Assembly (NCBI RefSeq): GCF_015142735.1
Contig: NZ_JACSPN010000003.1
Location: 1-64,000 of the forward strand
Source: Oerskovia douganii
Lineage (GTDB): Bacteria > Actinomycetota > Actinomycetes > Actinomycetales > Cellulomonadaceae
Reading direction: 5' to 3'
Length of the DNA stretch: 64,000 nucleotides
Shown here: positions 1 through 8,286 of the stretch, piece after piece
How positions within the stretch are numbered: the stretch's first letter is position 1
Layout of the letters: every line of letters starts with the position of its first letter
The notes under the pieces: generated by a model
Databases searched by the model: none
Told to the model about the DNA's origin: nothing
What the model saw: the letters and a program-made list of their open reading frames with translations, nothing else
Made by a program: the position numbers and the translations under genes

Positions 1-144
1 GACTACTACCGGGGAGAGGTGACCGGGCCCGTGCCCGAGCAGATCGACTGGGTGCGCGAGCACCGGCCCGACGACCCGACCCTCCCGCCCGTCGAGGACC
101 CCGCGACCGCGCGGCGCCCCGAGGTCCGCAAGGTGGTCCGGTGA
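1..144 (+). CDS. nuoI: NADH-quinone oxidoreductase subunit I, C-terminal end (partial)
   Basis: The window opens inside a reading frame that ends at TGA 142-144; the last 47 residues are visible and begin DYYRGEV. NuoI is the peripheral-arm subunit of complex I that carries two 4Fe-4S clusters, but the cysteine motifs lie upstream of the window. The call rests on the conserved nuoI-nuoJ order and on the DYYRG-type C-terminal sequence, followed by a charged, Pro-rich tail. The stop overlaps the GTG start of nuoJ by four bases (GTGA), so the two are probably translationally coupled. Confidence 0.8.
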   Translation, partial: DYYRGEVTGPVPEQIDWVREHRPDDPTLPPVEDPATARRPEVRKVVR

Positions 145-1118
145 CCGTCAGCGGGGGAGAGACCGTCCTGTTCTGGGTCCTCGCCCCCCTCATGGTCCTG
201 GCCGCGCTCGGCCTGCTGTTCGCCCGCAAGGCCGTGCACGCAGCGGTTTGCGTCGTGTTCGTCATGATCAGCCTCGCGATCCTCTACATCGCGCAGGAGG
301 CGGCGTTCCTGGGCGTCGTGCAGATCGTGGTCTACACGGGCGCCGTGATGATGCTGTTCCTGTTCGTGCTCATGCTCGTGGGCGTCGACGCCTCGGACTC
401 GCTCGTCGAGACCATCCGCGGCCAGCGCATCATCGGGTGGCTGCTGGGCCTGGGCCTCGTCTCGGTGCTCGTCGGGGTGATCGCGCAGTCGACGTTCCCG
501 CCCTCGGTGGGACTGACCGCGGCCAACGCCGAGAGCAACCCCGTCGCGCTCGCCCGCATCCTGTTCGCCGACTACGTGTTCGCGCTCGAGGTCGTCGGCA
601 TCCTGCTCGTGACCGCAGCCATCGCGGCCCTGGTCCTGACGCACCGCCGCCGGCTGGTCCCGCGCGTGGGGCAGCGGCAGATCTCCGACGCCAAGGTCGC
701 CGCGCTCGCCGAGGGCGGCCTCCTCACGCCCCTCCCGGCGCCGGGCGTCTACGCGCAGAACAACGCCATGGACACCCCCGCGCTCGACCCGCAGGGGCGG
801 CCCATCGAGCACTCGGTCTCGCGCATCCTGCGCATCCGGGGCCAGGAGCGGTCCGCGGGCCGCATCCTCGCCACGGAGCGGGCCGTGCTCCTCGAGCACG
901 AGCCCGAGCTGACGAGCAGGCGGTTCCCCGAGCTCTCGGCGCCCACCGACGAGGAGGTCGCCGCGGACCTCTCGGGGCAGGCCACGACACCCGCGCCCGA
1001 GCAGGGAGCGTTCCCGACCGACACGACCGCCCGCTCGACCGGACCGGACAGGTCGGTCGGCGCCGCGGAGTCGGCAGGTCCCGCCGGACCGACGACCGAG
1101 CACGGGAAGGAGAGCTGA
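141..1118 (+). CDS. nuoJ: NADH-quinone oxidoreductase subunit J
   Basis: This is a 325-residue membrane-arm subunit of complex I, which couples NADH oxidation to quinone (here presumably menaquinone) reduction and proton translocation. About five hydrophobic helices fill residues 10-170, including the [20 protein letters not shown] stretch and the [16 protein letters not shown] helix typical of NuoJ. The C-terminal 150 residues are hydrophilic and rich in Ala, Pro, Glu and Thr. They make the protein much longer than E. coli NuoJ (about 184), as is usual in actinobacteria. The GTG start overlaps the nuoI stop, and nuoK begins one base after this stop. Confidence 0.95.
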   Translation: MTVSGGETVLFWVLAPLMVLAALGLLFARKAVHAAVCVVFVMISLAILYIAQEAAFLGVVQIVVYTGAVMMLFLFVLMLVGVDASDSLVETIRGQRIIGWLLGLGLVSVLVGVIAQSTFPPSVGLTAANAESNPVALARILFADYVFALEVVGILLVTAAIAALVLTHRRRLVPRVGQRQISDAKVAALAEGGLLTPLPAPGVYAQNNAMDTPALDPQGRPIEHSVSRILRIRGQERSAGRILATERAVLLEHEPELTSRRFPELSAPTDEEVAADLSGQATTPAPEQGAFPTDTTARSTGPDRSVGAAESAGPAGPTTEHGKES

Positions 1119-1119
1119 C

Positions 1120-1419
1120 ATGGAGCTGACCAACTACCTGGTCCTCGCCGCGATCCTCTTCGCGATCGGCGCCACGACCGTGCTGCTGCGACGCAACGCG
1201 ATCATCGTCTTCATGGGCATCGAGCTCATGCTCAACGCCACGAACCTGACGTTCGTGACGTTCGCCCGCATGCACGGCGACCTGCACGGCCAGGTCATCG
1301 CCTTCTTCGTGATGGTGGTGGCCGCGGCCGAGGTCGTCGTGGGTCTCGCGATCATCGTGGCCATCTTCCGTACCCGCCGCTCGGCCTCGGTCGACGACGT
1401 CAACCTGCTGAAGAACTGA
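1120..1419 (+). CDS. nuoK: NADH-quinone oxidoreductase subunit K
   Basis: This 99-residue protein has three transmembrane helices and the usual NuoK length. It is homologous to MrpC/NuoK antiporter-type subunits in the complex I membrane arm. The conserved [16 protein letters not shown] segment contains the helix-2 glutamate important for proton transfer, and a second acidic residue lies in the [13 protein letters not shown] helix. The start is ATG 1120 behind an AAGGAGAG ribosome-binding site. The gene lies one base downstream of nuoJ and 10 bases upstream of nuoL in the same operon. Confidence 0.97.
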   Translation: MELTNYLVLAAILFAIGATTVLLRRNAIIVFMGIELMLNATNLTFVTFARMHGDLHGQVIAFFVMVVAAAEVVVGLAIIVAIFRTRRSASVDDVNLLKN

Positions 1420-1429
1420 GAGGGCAGGC

Positions 1430-3499
1430 ATGCCAACGGTGACTCTGCTTCCTGCCCTCGCGCACGTCGGTGAGCTCGGCGCGCTGCTGCCGGCGACACT
1501 GCCGGCCGCGCTGTCGGCACAGGAGGTCGTCCCTGCCACGACCGTCGTTCCCGGGCCGTTCCTGCTGGCCCCGCTGCTGATCCTGCTGCCCCTGCTGGGG
1601 GCCGCGGTCCTGCTCCTCGTGGGGCGGCGCAGCGACCGCTGGGGCGCGTGGTTCGGGGTGCTCATGTCCGCGGCGTCGTTCGTGGTCGCGCTCGTCGTGT
1701 TCCTCTCGATGCTGAGCCTGCCGCCGGACGAGCGGGTGGTCGACCACCGGCTCTTCGACTGGATCGCGGCCGGCGGGCTCGACGTGGGCGTGGGCCTGCG
1801 GCTCGACCCGCTGTCCGTGACGTTCGTGCTGCTGGTGACGTTCGTCGGCACGCTCATCCACGTGTACGCGGTCGCGTACATGGAGCACGACAAGGACAGG
1901 CGGCGGTTCTTCGCGTACCTGAACCTGTTCGTCGCGGCCATGCTGGTCCTGGTCCTCGCGGACTCGTACCTGGTGCTCTTCGTCGGCTGGGAGGGCGTGG
2001 GCCTGGCGTCCTACCTGCTCATCGGGTTCTGGAACCACGAGCGGGAGAACGCGGTGGCCGCCAAGAAGGCGTTCATCATGAACCGCGTGGGCGACCTCGG
2101 GCTGATCGTGGCGCTCATGCTCATGTTCGCGGGCTTCGGCGCGGTCGACTTCGCGACGGTCTTCGCCGACGCGCCGGAGGCGGGCACCGCCCTGCTGACC
2201 GCGATCGGTCTGGCGCTCCTGGTCGCCGCGTGCGGCAAGTCGGCGCAGTTCCCGCTCCAGGCGTGGCTCGGTGACGCCATGGCCGGCCCCACGCCCGTCT
2301 CGGCCCTGATCCACGCGGCCACGATGGTCACCGCGGGCGTCTACCTGGTGGTCCGCTCGGCGCCCATCTACGAGGGGGCCCCGACGGCGCAGCTCGTCGT
2401 GGTCGTCGTCGGTGCGGTCACGCTCCTGTTCGGGGCGATCATCGGCTGCGCCAAGGACGACATCAAGAAGGCGCTGGCGGCCTCGACCATGTCGCAGATC
2501 GGCTACATGATCCTCGCGGCGGGCCTGGGGCCGATCGGGTACGCGTTCGCGATCTTCCACCTCGTGACGCACGGCTTCTTCAAGGCCGGGATGTTCCTCG
2601 GGGCGGGCTCGGTCATGCACGGCATGAACGACGGGGTCGACATGCGGCGCTTCGGTGCGCTGTCGCGGTACATGAAGGTCACGTGGATCACGTTCGGCCT
2701 CGGCTGGCTCGCGATCCTGGGCATCCCGCCGTTCTCCGGGTTCTGGTCGAAGGACAAGATCATCGAGGCGGCGTTCGTGCCGATCGACGGGCAGGAGTGG
2801 CGCGCTTGGGTCTTCGGCGGCGTCGCGCTGCTGGGGGCAGGGATCACGGCGTTCTACATGTCGCGCCTGTTCTTCATGACCTTCCACGGGCACAAGCGCT
2901 GGAACGACGGGTCAGGGAGCCCCACGGGGCCGCTCTCGACCGACGGACCCGTGCAGCACCCGCACGAGTCCCCCCTGCTCATGACGGCCCCCATGGTCGT
3001 CCTCGCGGTCGGGTCGGTGGCCCTCGGTGGCCTCCTGGCGTTCGGCAACGGGTTCGTCGACTGGCTCTCGCCCGTCACGGGGCACGTCGAGCACGCCGAC
3101 CCGGTGCTCCCGGTGTGGGCCCTCGTCACGCTGACCCTGGTGCTCGTCCTGCTGGGCGTGCTGCTGGCCTGGCGCCAGTTCGCGGTCTCCCGCGTGCCGA
3201 TCGTCCCGCCGCGCGGCTCGGTCCTCACGCGGGCAGCACGCAAGGACCTGTACCAGGACCAGGTCAACGAGGCCGTGTTCATGCGGCCCGGGCAGTACCT
3301 CACGCGGTCCCTCGTCTACGGGGACCGGCAGATGGTCGACGGCGGCTGGATGGGTCTGGCCGGTCTCGTCGGAGCGACGGGGGAGAAGTTGCGCGGCATG
3401 CAGAACGGATTCGTCAGGTCGTACGCGGCGACGATGCTCGCCGGTCTGATCGTGATCGTCGCGGTGGTCCTCGCCGTGACCACCGGAACAGGGAGCTGA
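1430..3499 (+). CDS. nuoL: NADH-quinone oxidoreductase subunit L
   Basis: This 689-residue polytopic membrane protein is the distal antiporter-like proton-pumping subunit of complex I. Typical motifs are visible: [19 protein letters not shown], the central lysine region [30 protein letters not shown], and the conserved SGFWSKDKI before the C-terminal helices. A hydrophobic N-terminal extension of about 40 residues ([15 protein letters not shown]...) precedes the first canonical helix. A later start is possible, but ATG 1430 follows a GAGGGCAG ribosome-binding region. nuoM starts 7 bases downstream. Confidence 0.97.
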   Translation: MPTVTLLPALAHVGELGALLPATLPAALSAQEVVPATTVVPGPFLLAPLLILLPLLGAAVLLLVGRRSDRWGAWFGVLMSAASFVVALVVFLSMLSLPPDERVVDHRLFDWIAAGGLDVGVGLRLDPLSVTFVLLVTFVGTLIHVYAVAYMEHDKDRRRFFAYLNLFVAAMLVLVLADSYLVLFVGWEGVGLASYLLIGFWNHERENAVAAKKAFIMNRVGDLGLIVALMLMFAGFGAVDFATVFADAPEAGTALLTAIGLALLVAACGKSAQFPLQAWLGDAMAGPTPVSALIHAATMVTAGVYLVVRSAPIYEGAPTAQLVVVVVGAVTLLFGAIIGCAKDDIKKALAASTMSQIGYMILAAGLGPIGYAFAIFHLVTHGFFKAGMFLGAGSVMHGMNDGVDMRRFGALSRYMKVTWITFGLGWLAILGIPPFSGFWSKDKIIEAAFVPIDGQEWRAWVFGGVALLGAGITAFYMSRLFFMTFHGHKRWNDGSGSPTGPLSTDGPVQHPHESPLLMTAPMVVLAVGSVALGGLLAFGNGFVDWLSPVTGHVEHADPVLPVWALVTLTLVLVLLGVLLAWRQFAVSRVPIVPPRGSVLTRAARKDLYQDQVNEAVFMRPGQYLTRSLVYGDRQMVDGGWMGLAGLVGATGEKLRGMQNGFVRSYAATMLAGLIVIVAVVLAVTTGTGS

Positions 3500-3506
3500 G
3501 GGAACG

Positions 3507-5072
3507 ATGACCACCGAGATTCCCTGGCTGACGCTCCTGATCGCCCTGCCGCTCGTCGGTGCGGCGGCCGTCTGGGGCCTGGGCGCGACGTCCGCGCGCA
3601 AGCACCTGCGGACCGTGGCCGTGGTGTTCGGGCTCGCCGAGCTGGTGCTGCTGGGCCTGGCGATCAGCGCGTTCGACACGTCCGACGCGGGCACGGTCCA
3701 GCTGACCGAGACGCACGCCTGGATCCCGCAGCTCGGCGTGAGCTACGCGGTGGGGGCCGACGGCGTCGCGCTCCTGCTGGTCGGGCTGTCCGTCCTGCTG
3801 GTCCCGCTCGTGATCCTGGCCGCGTGGCGCGAGCAGGACGGCGACCTCGCCAAGCTCCGCCACTACCTGGGGCTCGTGCTGCTCCTGGAGGCGTTCATGG
3901 TCGCGGTCTTCGTGGCCCGCGACGTGTTCTTCTTCTACGTGCTCTTCGAGGCCATGCTGATCCCGGTCTACTTCATGATCGGCGGCTTCGGGGGTGGCGC
4001 CCAGCGGCGGTACGCGGCCGTGAAGTTCCTGCTCTTCTCGCTCGCGGGCGGGCTCGTCATGCTCGTCGCCGTGATCGCGCTGTACCTCAACGGTCCGGGG
4101 GGCGAGCAGGGCTTCCTGACCCAGAACCTGGTGGACCACTTCGCGGCGAACCCGCTGCCGGTCAGCGTGGAGCGCCTGCTGTTCCTGGGCTTCTTCCTGG
4201 CCTTCGCGATCAAGGCGCCCCTCTTCCCCGTCCACACCTGGTTGCCCGACGCCGCCGAGCACGCCCCTGCGGGCACCTCGACGCTGCTCGTGGGCGTCCT
4301 GGACAAGGTGGGGACGTTCGGGATGCTGACGCTGTGCCTGCCGCTGTTCCCGCACGCGAGCCAGTGGGCGGCGCCCGTCGTCGTGGTGCTCGCGGTGGTG
4401 TCGATCCTCTACGGCGCGCTCATGGCGATCGGCCAGAGCGACATCATGCGGCTCATCGCGTACACGTCGGTGTCGCACTTCGGGTTCATCGTCCTCGGGA
4501 TCTTCTCGTTCACGTCGCTGAGCGTGTCCGGGGCGTCGTTCTACATGTTCAACCACGGGATCTCGACGGGTGCGTTGTTCCTGCTCGCCGGGTTCCTGGT
4601 CGCGCGGCACCCGACGCGCTCGCGCCGGCTCGCGGACTACGGCGGGCTCCAGCGGGTCACGCCGGTCCTCGCGGGGACGTTCCTCGTGGCGGGTCTCTCG
4701 GCCCTGTCGCTGCCCGGGCTCTCGACCTTCGTGTCCGAGATCATGGTGCTCGTCGGGACGTTCTCCCGGAGCCACCCGGCCGCTCTCGTGGCCGTCCTCG
4801 GCGTGGTCCTCGCGGCCCTGTACGTCCTGCTGACCTACCAGAAGGTCTTCACGGGCAAGGCCCCGCACGACCTCGTGGGTACCCCGGACCTCGGGGCGCG
4901 CGAGAAGTGGGTCGTCGCGCCGCTGATCGTCGCTCTGCTGGCCCTGGGCTTCTACCCGGCTCCCGCGCTGGACCTCGTGCGCGAGCCCGCGCAGGCGACC
5001 ATGACGGCCGTGGGGCTCGAGGACCCGGCCACCACCCCCGATCTCCTCAGCGTTGAAGGGAGCGACTCGTGA
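3507..5072 (+). CDS. nuoM: NADH-quinone oxidoreductase subunit M
   Basis: This 521-residue antiporter-like proton-pumping subunit of the complex I membrane arm has about 14 predicted transmembrane helices. Family signatures include VFFFYVLFEAMLIPVYFMIG (conserved glutamate in helix 5), FAIKAPLFPVHTWLPDAAEH (central lysine) and SVSHFGFIVLGI. Its length is normal for the family. ATG 3507 follows GAGGGAACG. The stop overlaps the nuoN start by four bases. Confidence 0.97.
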   Translation: MTTEIPWLTLLIALPLVGAAAVWGLGATSARKHLRTVAVVFGLAELVLLGLAISAFDTSDAGTVQLTETHAWIPQLGVSYAVGADGVALLLVGLSVLLVPLVILAAWREQDGDLAKLRHYLGLVLLLEAFMVAVFVARDVFFFYVLFEAMLIPVYFMIGGFGGGAQRRYAAVKFLLFSLAGGLVMLVAVIALYLNGPGGEQGFLTQNLVDHFAANPLPVSVERLLFLGFFLAFAIKAPLFPVHTWLPDAAEHAPAGTSTLLVGVLDKVGTFGMLTLCLPLFPHASQWAAPVVVVLAVVSILYGALMAIGQSDIMRLIAYTSVSHFGFIVLGIFSFTSLSVSGASFYMFNHGISTGALFLLAGFLVARHPTRSRRLADYGGLQRVTPVLAGTFLVAGLSALSLPGLSTFVSEIMVLVGTFSRSHPAALVAVLGVVLAALYVLLTYQKVFTGKAPHDLVGTPDLGAREKWVVAPLIVALLALGFYPAPALDLVREPAQATMTAVGLEDPATTPDLLSVEGSDS

Positions 5073-6874
5073 CCCCCGCAGCCGCCTTCGTGGCCCCCAC
5101 GATCGAGTGGGCCTACCTGGTCCCGGTGATCGTCGTCCTGGTCGCCGGCGTGGTCGGCGTGCTCGTCGAGGCCTTCGTGCCGGACCGGGCGCGCCGGGCG
5201 GTGCAGCTCGTGCTGGCGCTCGGCGCCCTGGCCGGGGCGCTCACGTCGATCGTCCTGCTGTGGCCCGACGTGCTCGAGCGCAACGGCGTGCGGGTCCTGG
5301 GCGGTGCGCTCGTCGTCGACCCGTTCGGCCTCGCGGTGCAGGGCATCGTGGTGGTCCTCGCGCTCCTCGCGACGCTCGTGGTCGCGGACCGCACCTCGAC
5401 CAAGCAGGACGCGTTCGCCCCCACGGGGGCCGCCGTGCCCGGCTCGGCGTACGAGGACCTGGCCCGGCGCCGCGGCCTGGAGCAGACCGAGGTCTACCCG
5501 CTCGTGCTCTTCGCGGTCGGCGGCATGATGATCTTCCCGGCGACGGGCGACCTGCTCACGATGTTCGTCGCGCTCGAGGTGCTCTCGCTCCCGCTGTACG
5601 TGCTCACGGCGCTCGCGCGCCGCCGTCGGCTCCTGTCGCAGGAGGCCTCGTTCAAGTACTTCCTGCTGGGGGCGTTCGCGTCCGCGATCTTCATCTTCGG
5701 GGTCGCGCTCGTCTACGGCTTCGCGGGCTCGGTGCAGCTCGCGGAGGTCCGCGGCGCGCTGCTGGGGGGCACGGGCCTCGACGGCATGACGAGCCTCGTG
5801 CTGCTCGGCCTCGTGATGGTGCTCACCGGGCTGCTGTTCAAGGTGGGGGCGGCGCCCTTCCACTCGTGGACCCCTGACGTCTACCAGGGGGCCCCCACGC
5901 CCATCACGGGCTTCATGGCGGCCTGCACCAAGGCGGCGGCCTTCGGGGCGCTCCTGAGGGTGCTGTACGTCGTCGGGCAGGCCCTGCCGCCCGACCTCCA
6001 GGAGAAGCTCGTGGTCGCGCTGTGGGTCGTCGCGATCCTGACGATGGTCGTCGGGACCGTGATCGGCGTCGTCCAGACGGACATGAAGCGCCTGCTCGCG
6101 TACTCCTCGATCGCGCACGCGGGCTTCCTGATCGTGGCCCTCGTCGGCTTCGGCGAGCTGAGCGGGTTCGGCGTCCGGGCGCTGCTGTTCTACCTGCTCG
6201 CGTACGGCCTGGCGACGATCGGCGCGTTCGCGGTCGTGACGCTCGTGCGGGAGCGCGCACCGCAGCCGGTCGTGGTCCCCGCGGAGGCGGACCTCGCCAC
6301 GGTGGGCGCCGGGGCAGGCGCGGGGACCTCCGGCACGGCGGCGTCCGCCGGGTCGGACGTGCCCGACGCCGGAGCGGTCCTCGGCGAGGCCACGCACCTC
6401 AGCGAGTGGGCCGGGCTCGGCAGGCGCAGCCCGTGGCTCGCGGGGGCGTTCGCGCTCTTCCTCCTCTCGATGGCCGGGATCCCGCTCACGGCCGGCTTCA
6501 TCGCGAAGTTCACCGCGTTCCAGTCGGCGGTCGCGGTGGGGGCCTGGCCGCTGGCGCTGATCGGCGTGCTGGCCTCGGCCGTCGCGGTCTTCTTCTACGT
6601 GCGCATCATCGTGCTGATGTTCTTCACGCCCACGCCCACGCCCACGCCCACGCCGCAGGCTGCGGGCGGCCCGGGGACGGCGCCCGACGGTGCGTCGTCG
6701 ACGGGTGGCGGGACGAGCCCGGTCGCGGCGCTCACGAGCCGGGTCACGGTCGTGAGGTCGGAGGGATTCACCACGGTCGCCATCGCGATCTGTGTGATCG
6801 GCGTCATCCTTCTCGGCGTTTTGCCCTCCTCGGTTCTCGATCTTGCCTTCGAGGCGGCTAAGTTCAGACCGTGA
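5069..6874 (+). CDS. nuoN: NADH-quinone oxidoreductase subunit N
   Basis: This 601-residue antiporter-like subunit is the third proton-pumping module of complex I. Signatures include FVALEVLSLPLYVL, LFKVGAAPFHSWTPDVYQGAP and TDMKRLLAYSSIAHAGFL. It is longer than E. coli NuoN (485) because of two low-complexity insertions. One is an Ala/Gly-rich cytoplasmic-type loop near residues 405-440. The other is a Thr-Pro repeat encoded by five CACGCC hexamers at 6625-6654. GTG 5069 overlaps the nuoM stop. The stop in turn overlaps the GTG start of the polyprenyl synthase, tying quinone-tail synthesis to the complex that uses the quinone. Confidence 0.95.
   Translation: MTPAAAFVAPTIEWAYLVPVIVVLVAGVVGVLVEAFVPDRARRAVQLVLALGALAGALTSIVLLWPDVLERNGVRVLGGALVVDPFGLAVQGIVVVLALLATLVVADRTSTKQDAFAPTGAAVPGSAYEDLARRRGLEQTEVYPLVLFAVGGMMIFPATGDLLTMFVALEVLSLPLYVLTALARRRRLLSQEASFKYFLLGAFASAIFIFGVALVYGFAGSVQLAEVRGALLGGTGLDGMTSLVLLGLVMVLTGLLFKVGAAPFHSWTPDVYQGAPTPITGFMAACTKAAAFGALLRVLYVVGQALPPDLQEKLVVALWVVAILTMVVGTVIGVVQTDMKRLLAYSSIAHAGFLIVALVGFGELSGFGVRALLFYLLAYGLATIGAFAVVTLVRERAPQPVVVPAEADLATVGAGAGAGTSGTAASAGSDVPDAGAVLGEATHLSEWAGLGRRSPWLAGAFALFLLSMAGIPLTAGFIAKFTAFQSAVAVGAWPLALIGVLASAVAVFFYVRIIVLMFFTPTPTPTPTPQAAGGPGTAPDGASSTGGGTSPVAALTSRVTVVRSEGFTTVAIAICVIGVILLGVLPSSVLDLAFEAAKFRP
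6625..6654 (+). repeat. Hexanucleotide microsatellite (CACGCC)5 inside nuoN
   Basis: Five perfect tandem copies of CACGCC run from 6625 to 6654 and encode a Thr-Pro run in a loop after a transmembrane helix of NuoN. Each unit is two codons, so slippage would change loop length without breaking the frame. Confidence 0.9.
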
Positions 6875-7893
6875 CCACTGTGCCACCCGTCTCCACGACG
6901 GCGATCCCCCTGACCGATCCGGAGCTCGCCGCGACGCTCACCGCACGCCTCACGACTGTCGAGGCGAGGTTGAGCGACGCCGTCGCGCAGTCCGACGGGC
7001 TCGCGGACTCCGCGTCCCGCCACCTCGTGAACGCCGGCGGCAAGCGCCTGCGTCCTCTCCTCGCACTGCTGTGCGCGGAGCTGGGCGACGGCGACCGGCC
7101 CGAGGTGGTGGAGGCGGCGGTCGTCGTCGAGCTCACCCACCTGGCCTCGCTCTACCACGACGACGTCATGGACTCGGCGCCCGTGCGGCGCGGGGCTCCG
7201 TCGGCGCACGCCGTGTGGGGCAACTCCGTCGCGATCCTCATCGGCGACCTGCTGTTCGCCCGCGCGGCGTCGACGGTCGCCGCGCTGGGACCGGAGGCCG
7301 TGCTCATCCAGGCGCGGACCTTCGAGCGGCTGTGCCTGGGCCAGCTCCACGAGACGACGGGCCCCTCGGGGTCCGACGACCCCGTCGAGCACTACCTGGG
7401 CGTCCTCGCGGACAAGACCGCGTCGCTGCTCGCGACGTCGGCCCGCCTCGGCGCCATGTTCGGCGGCTGCGACGCGTCGGTGGTCGAGGTCGTCGCGGAG
7501 TACGGCGAGAAGCTGGGCGTCGCGTTCCAGCTCGCCGACGACGTGCTCGACCTCGCGTCCTCGGGGGCCGAGTCCGGCAAGACGCCGGGCACGGACCTGC
7601 GGGAGAAGGTGCCGACCATGCCGGCCCTGCTGCTGCGCGCCCGGGTCGCGGCGGGAACGGGCACCGCGGCCGACGCGGAGCTCGTCGACCTGCTCGACTC
7701 CGACCTGTCGGGGGACGAGGAGCTCGCGTCCGCGGTCTCGGCGCTCCGCGCGCACCAGGTCCTGGGCGAGACCCGGGCGCTCGCCGTCGGGTGGGCGCAG
7801 GCGGCGATCGCCGAGCTCGAGCCCCTCCCGGCAGGACCGGTCAAGGAGGCGCTCGTCTCGTTCGCCCAGGCGCTGGCGGACCGCGCGGCCTGA
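6871..7893 (+). CDS. Polyprenyl diphosphate synthase (trans-prenyltransferase, IspB/GrcC type)
   Basis: This 340-residue all-alpha isoprenyl diphosphate synthase condenses isopentenyl diphosphate units, most likely to make the menaquinone side chain. Both aspartate-rich motifs are present: D97-D98-V-M-D101 in LYHDDVMDSAPVRRG, and D223-D224-V-L-D227 in FQLADDVLDLAS. The early GGKRLRPLL substrate-binding motif is also present. Length and motif spacing are normal. The GTG start overlaps the nuoN stop (GTGA), placing the gene at the end of the nuo operon, a common actinobacterial arrangement. The exact chain length cannot be read from the sequence. Confidence 0.93.
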   Translation: MTTVPPVSTTAIPLTDPELAATLTARLTTVEARLSDAVAQSDGLADSASRHLVNAGGKRLRPLLALLCAELGDGDRPEVVEAAVVVELTHLASLYHDDVMDSAPVRRGAPSAHAVWGNSVAILIGDLLFARAASTVAALGPEAVLIQARTFERLCLGQLHETTGPSGSDDPVEHYLGVLADKTASLLATSARLGAMFGGCDASVVEVVAEYGEKLGVAFQLADDVLDLASSGAESGKTPGTDLREKVPTMPALLLRARVAAGTGTAADAELVDLLDSDLSGDEELASAVSALRAHQVLGETRALAVGWAQAAIAELEPLPAGPVKEALVSFAQALADRAA

Positions 7894-8151
7894 GCCTGCT
7901 CCACGCGCTGCGGGGCGGTGCCGGGCCCGCGGGCTCCGGCGCCGCCCCGCTCTCGTCAGCGGCCTGGGGTCCGACCGGCCGCCCTGTCGGGCAGGTGTGA
8001 CCAGGGCCCCGAGCCTCGACGGGTCGTCCGGGCTCGTCCGCCCGGCGTCTCGCCCCGTGGACCCCTCCCCGGTTCGCCCCCGGCTCTCCGGACGCACACT
8101 GCACCGCTGCGGCCTGCGGGGACGCCCGCCGACACTACTGTCAGTAACACC

Positions 8152-8169
8152 ATGGGGAGGTCTCCCCAT
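8152..8169. promoter_or_regulatory. 18-bp palindrome, copy 1 of a shared operator candidate
   Basis: Arms ATGGGGAG and CTCCCCAT flank a 2-base centre, giving a perfect inverted repeat. The same pattern recurs at 30543-30560. This copy ends 117 bases before the FN3 gene start, and 34 bases before a TATCCT -10-like element. Position and symmetry suggest a dimeric regulator site. Its function is inferred. Confidence 0.6.
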
Positions 8170-8202
8170 CTGGTGGATGACAAGGCTGTGCTCACCTGCC
8201 GC

Positions 8203-8208
8203 TATCCT
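8203..8208 (+). promoter_or_regulatory. Putative -10 element of the FN3/EssC-like operon
   Basis: TATCCT fits the TAnnnT pattern of actinobacterial housekeeping promoters, 79 bases before the GTG start at 8287. There is no good -35 hexamer 17 bases upstream, which would suit activator-dependent transcription from the palindrome at 8152-8169. Confidence 0.35.
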
Positions 8209-8286
8209 TCTACCCGCTACGGGAGAGGGGCCCGCTCAGGTCGGGCCCGGGACGCCGGTGGCACCACCCGCATCCACGGAGGATCA

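Larger units (their letters stand above)
7894..8286. other. Intergenic regulatory region upstream of the FN3 surface-protein operon
   Basis: These 393 bases separate the polyprenyl synthase from the FN3-protein gene. The frame of the FN3 gene stays open upstream to 7918, but that extension is Arg/Pro/Gly-rich with no family character. The GGAGG site at 8278-8282 just before GTG 8287 argues for the later start. The region holds the 18-bp palindrome at 8152-8169 and a TATCCT -10-like hexamer at 8203-8208. I see no clear hairpin terminator for the nuo operon. Confidence 0.6.

Noticed and set aside
3414-4868. Long minus-strand open frame (484 codons) opposite nuoL/nuoM
   Set aside because: Product is dominated by Arg, Glu, Gln, His and Asp with no hydrophobic core, a typical shadow of a high-GC gene on the other strand. 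The plus strand encodes a clear NuoM.
6625-6654. Short tandem repeat as a possible CRISPR
   Set aside because: Units are 6 bp with no spacers and are in frame in nuoN.
7918-8286. Upstream extension of the FN3 gene
   Set aside because: Arg/Pro/Gly-rich, includes the palindrome and promoter region, and the GGAGG site sits right before GTG 8287, followed by a proper membrane signal.
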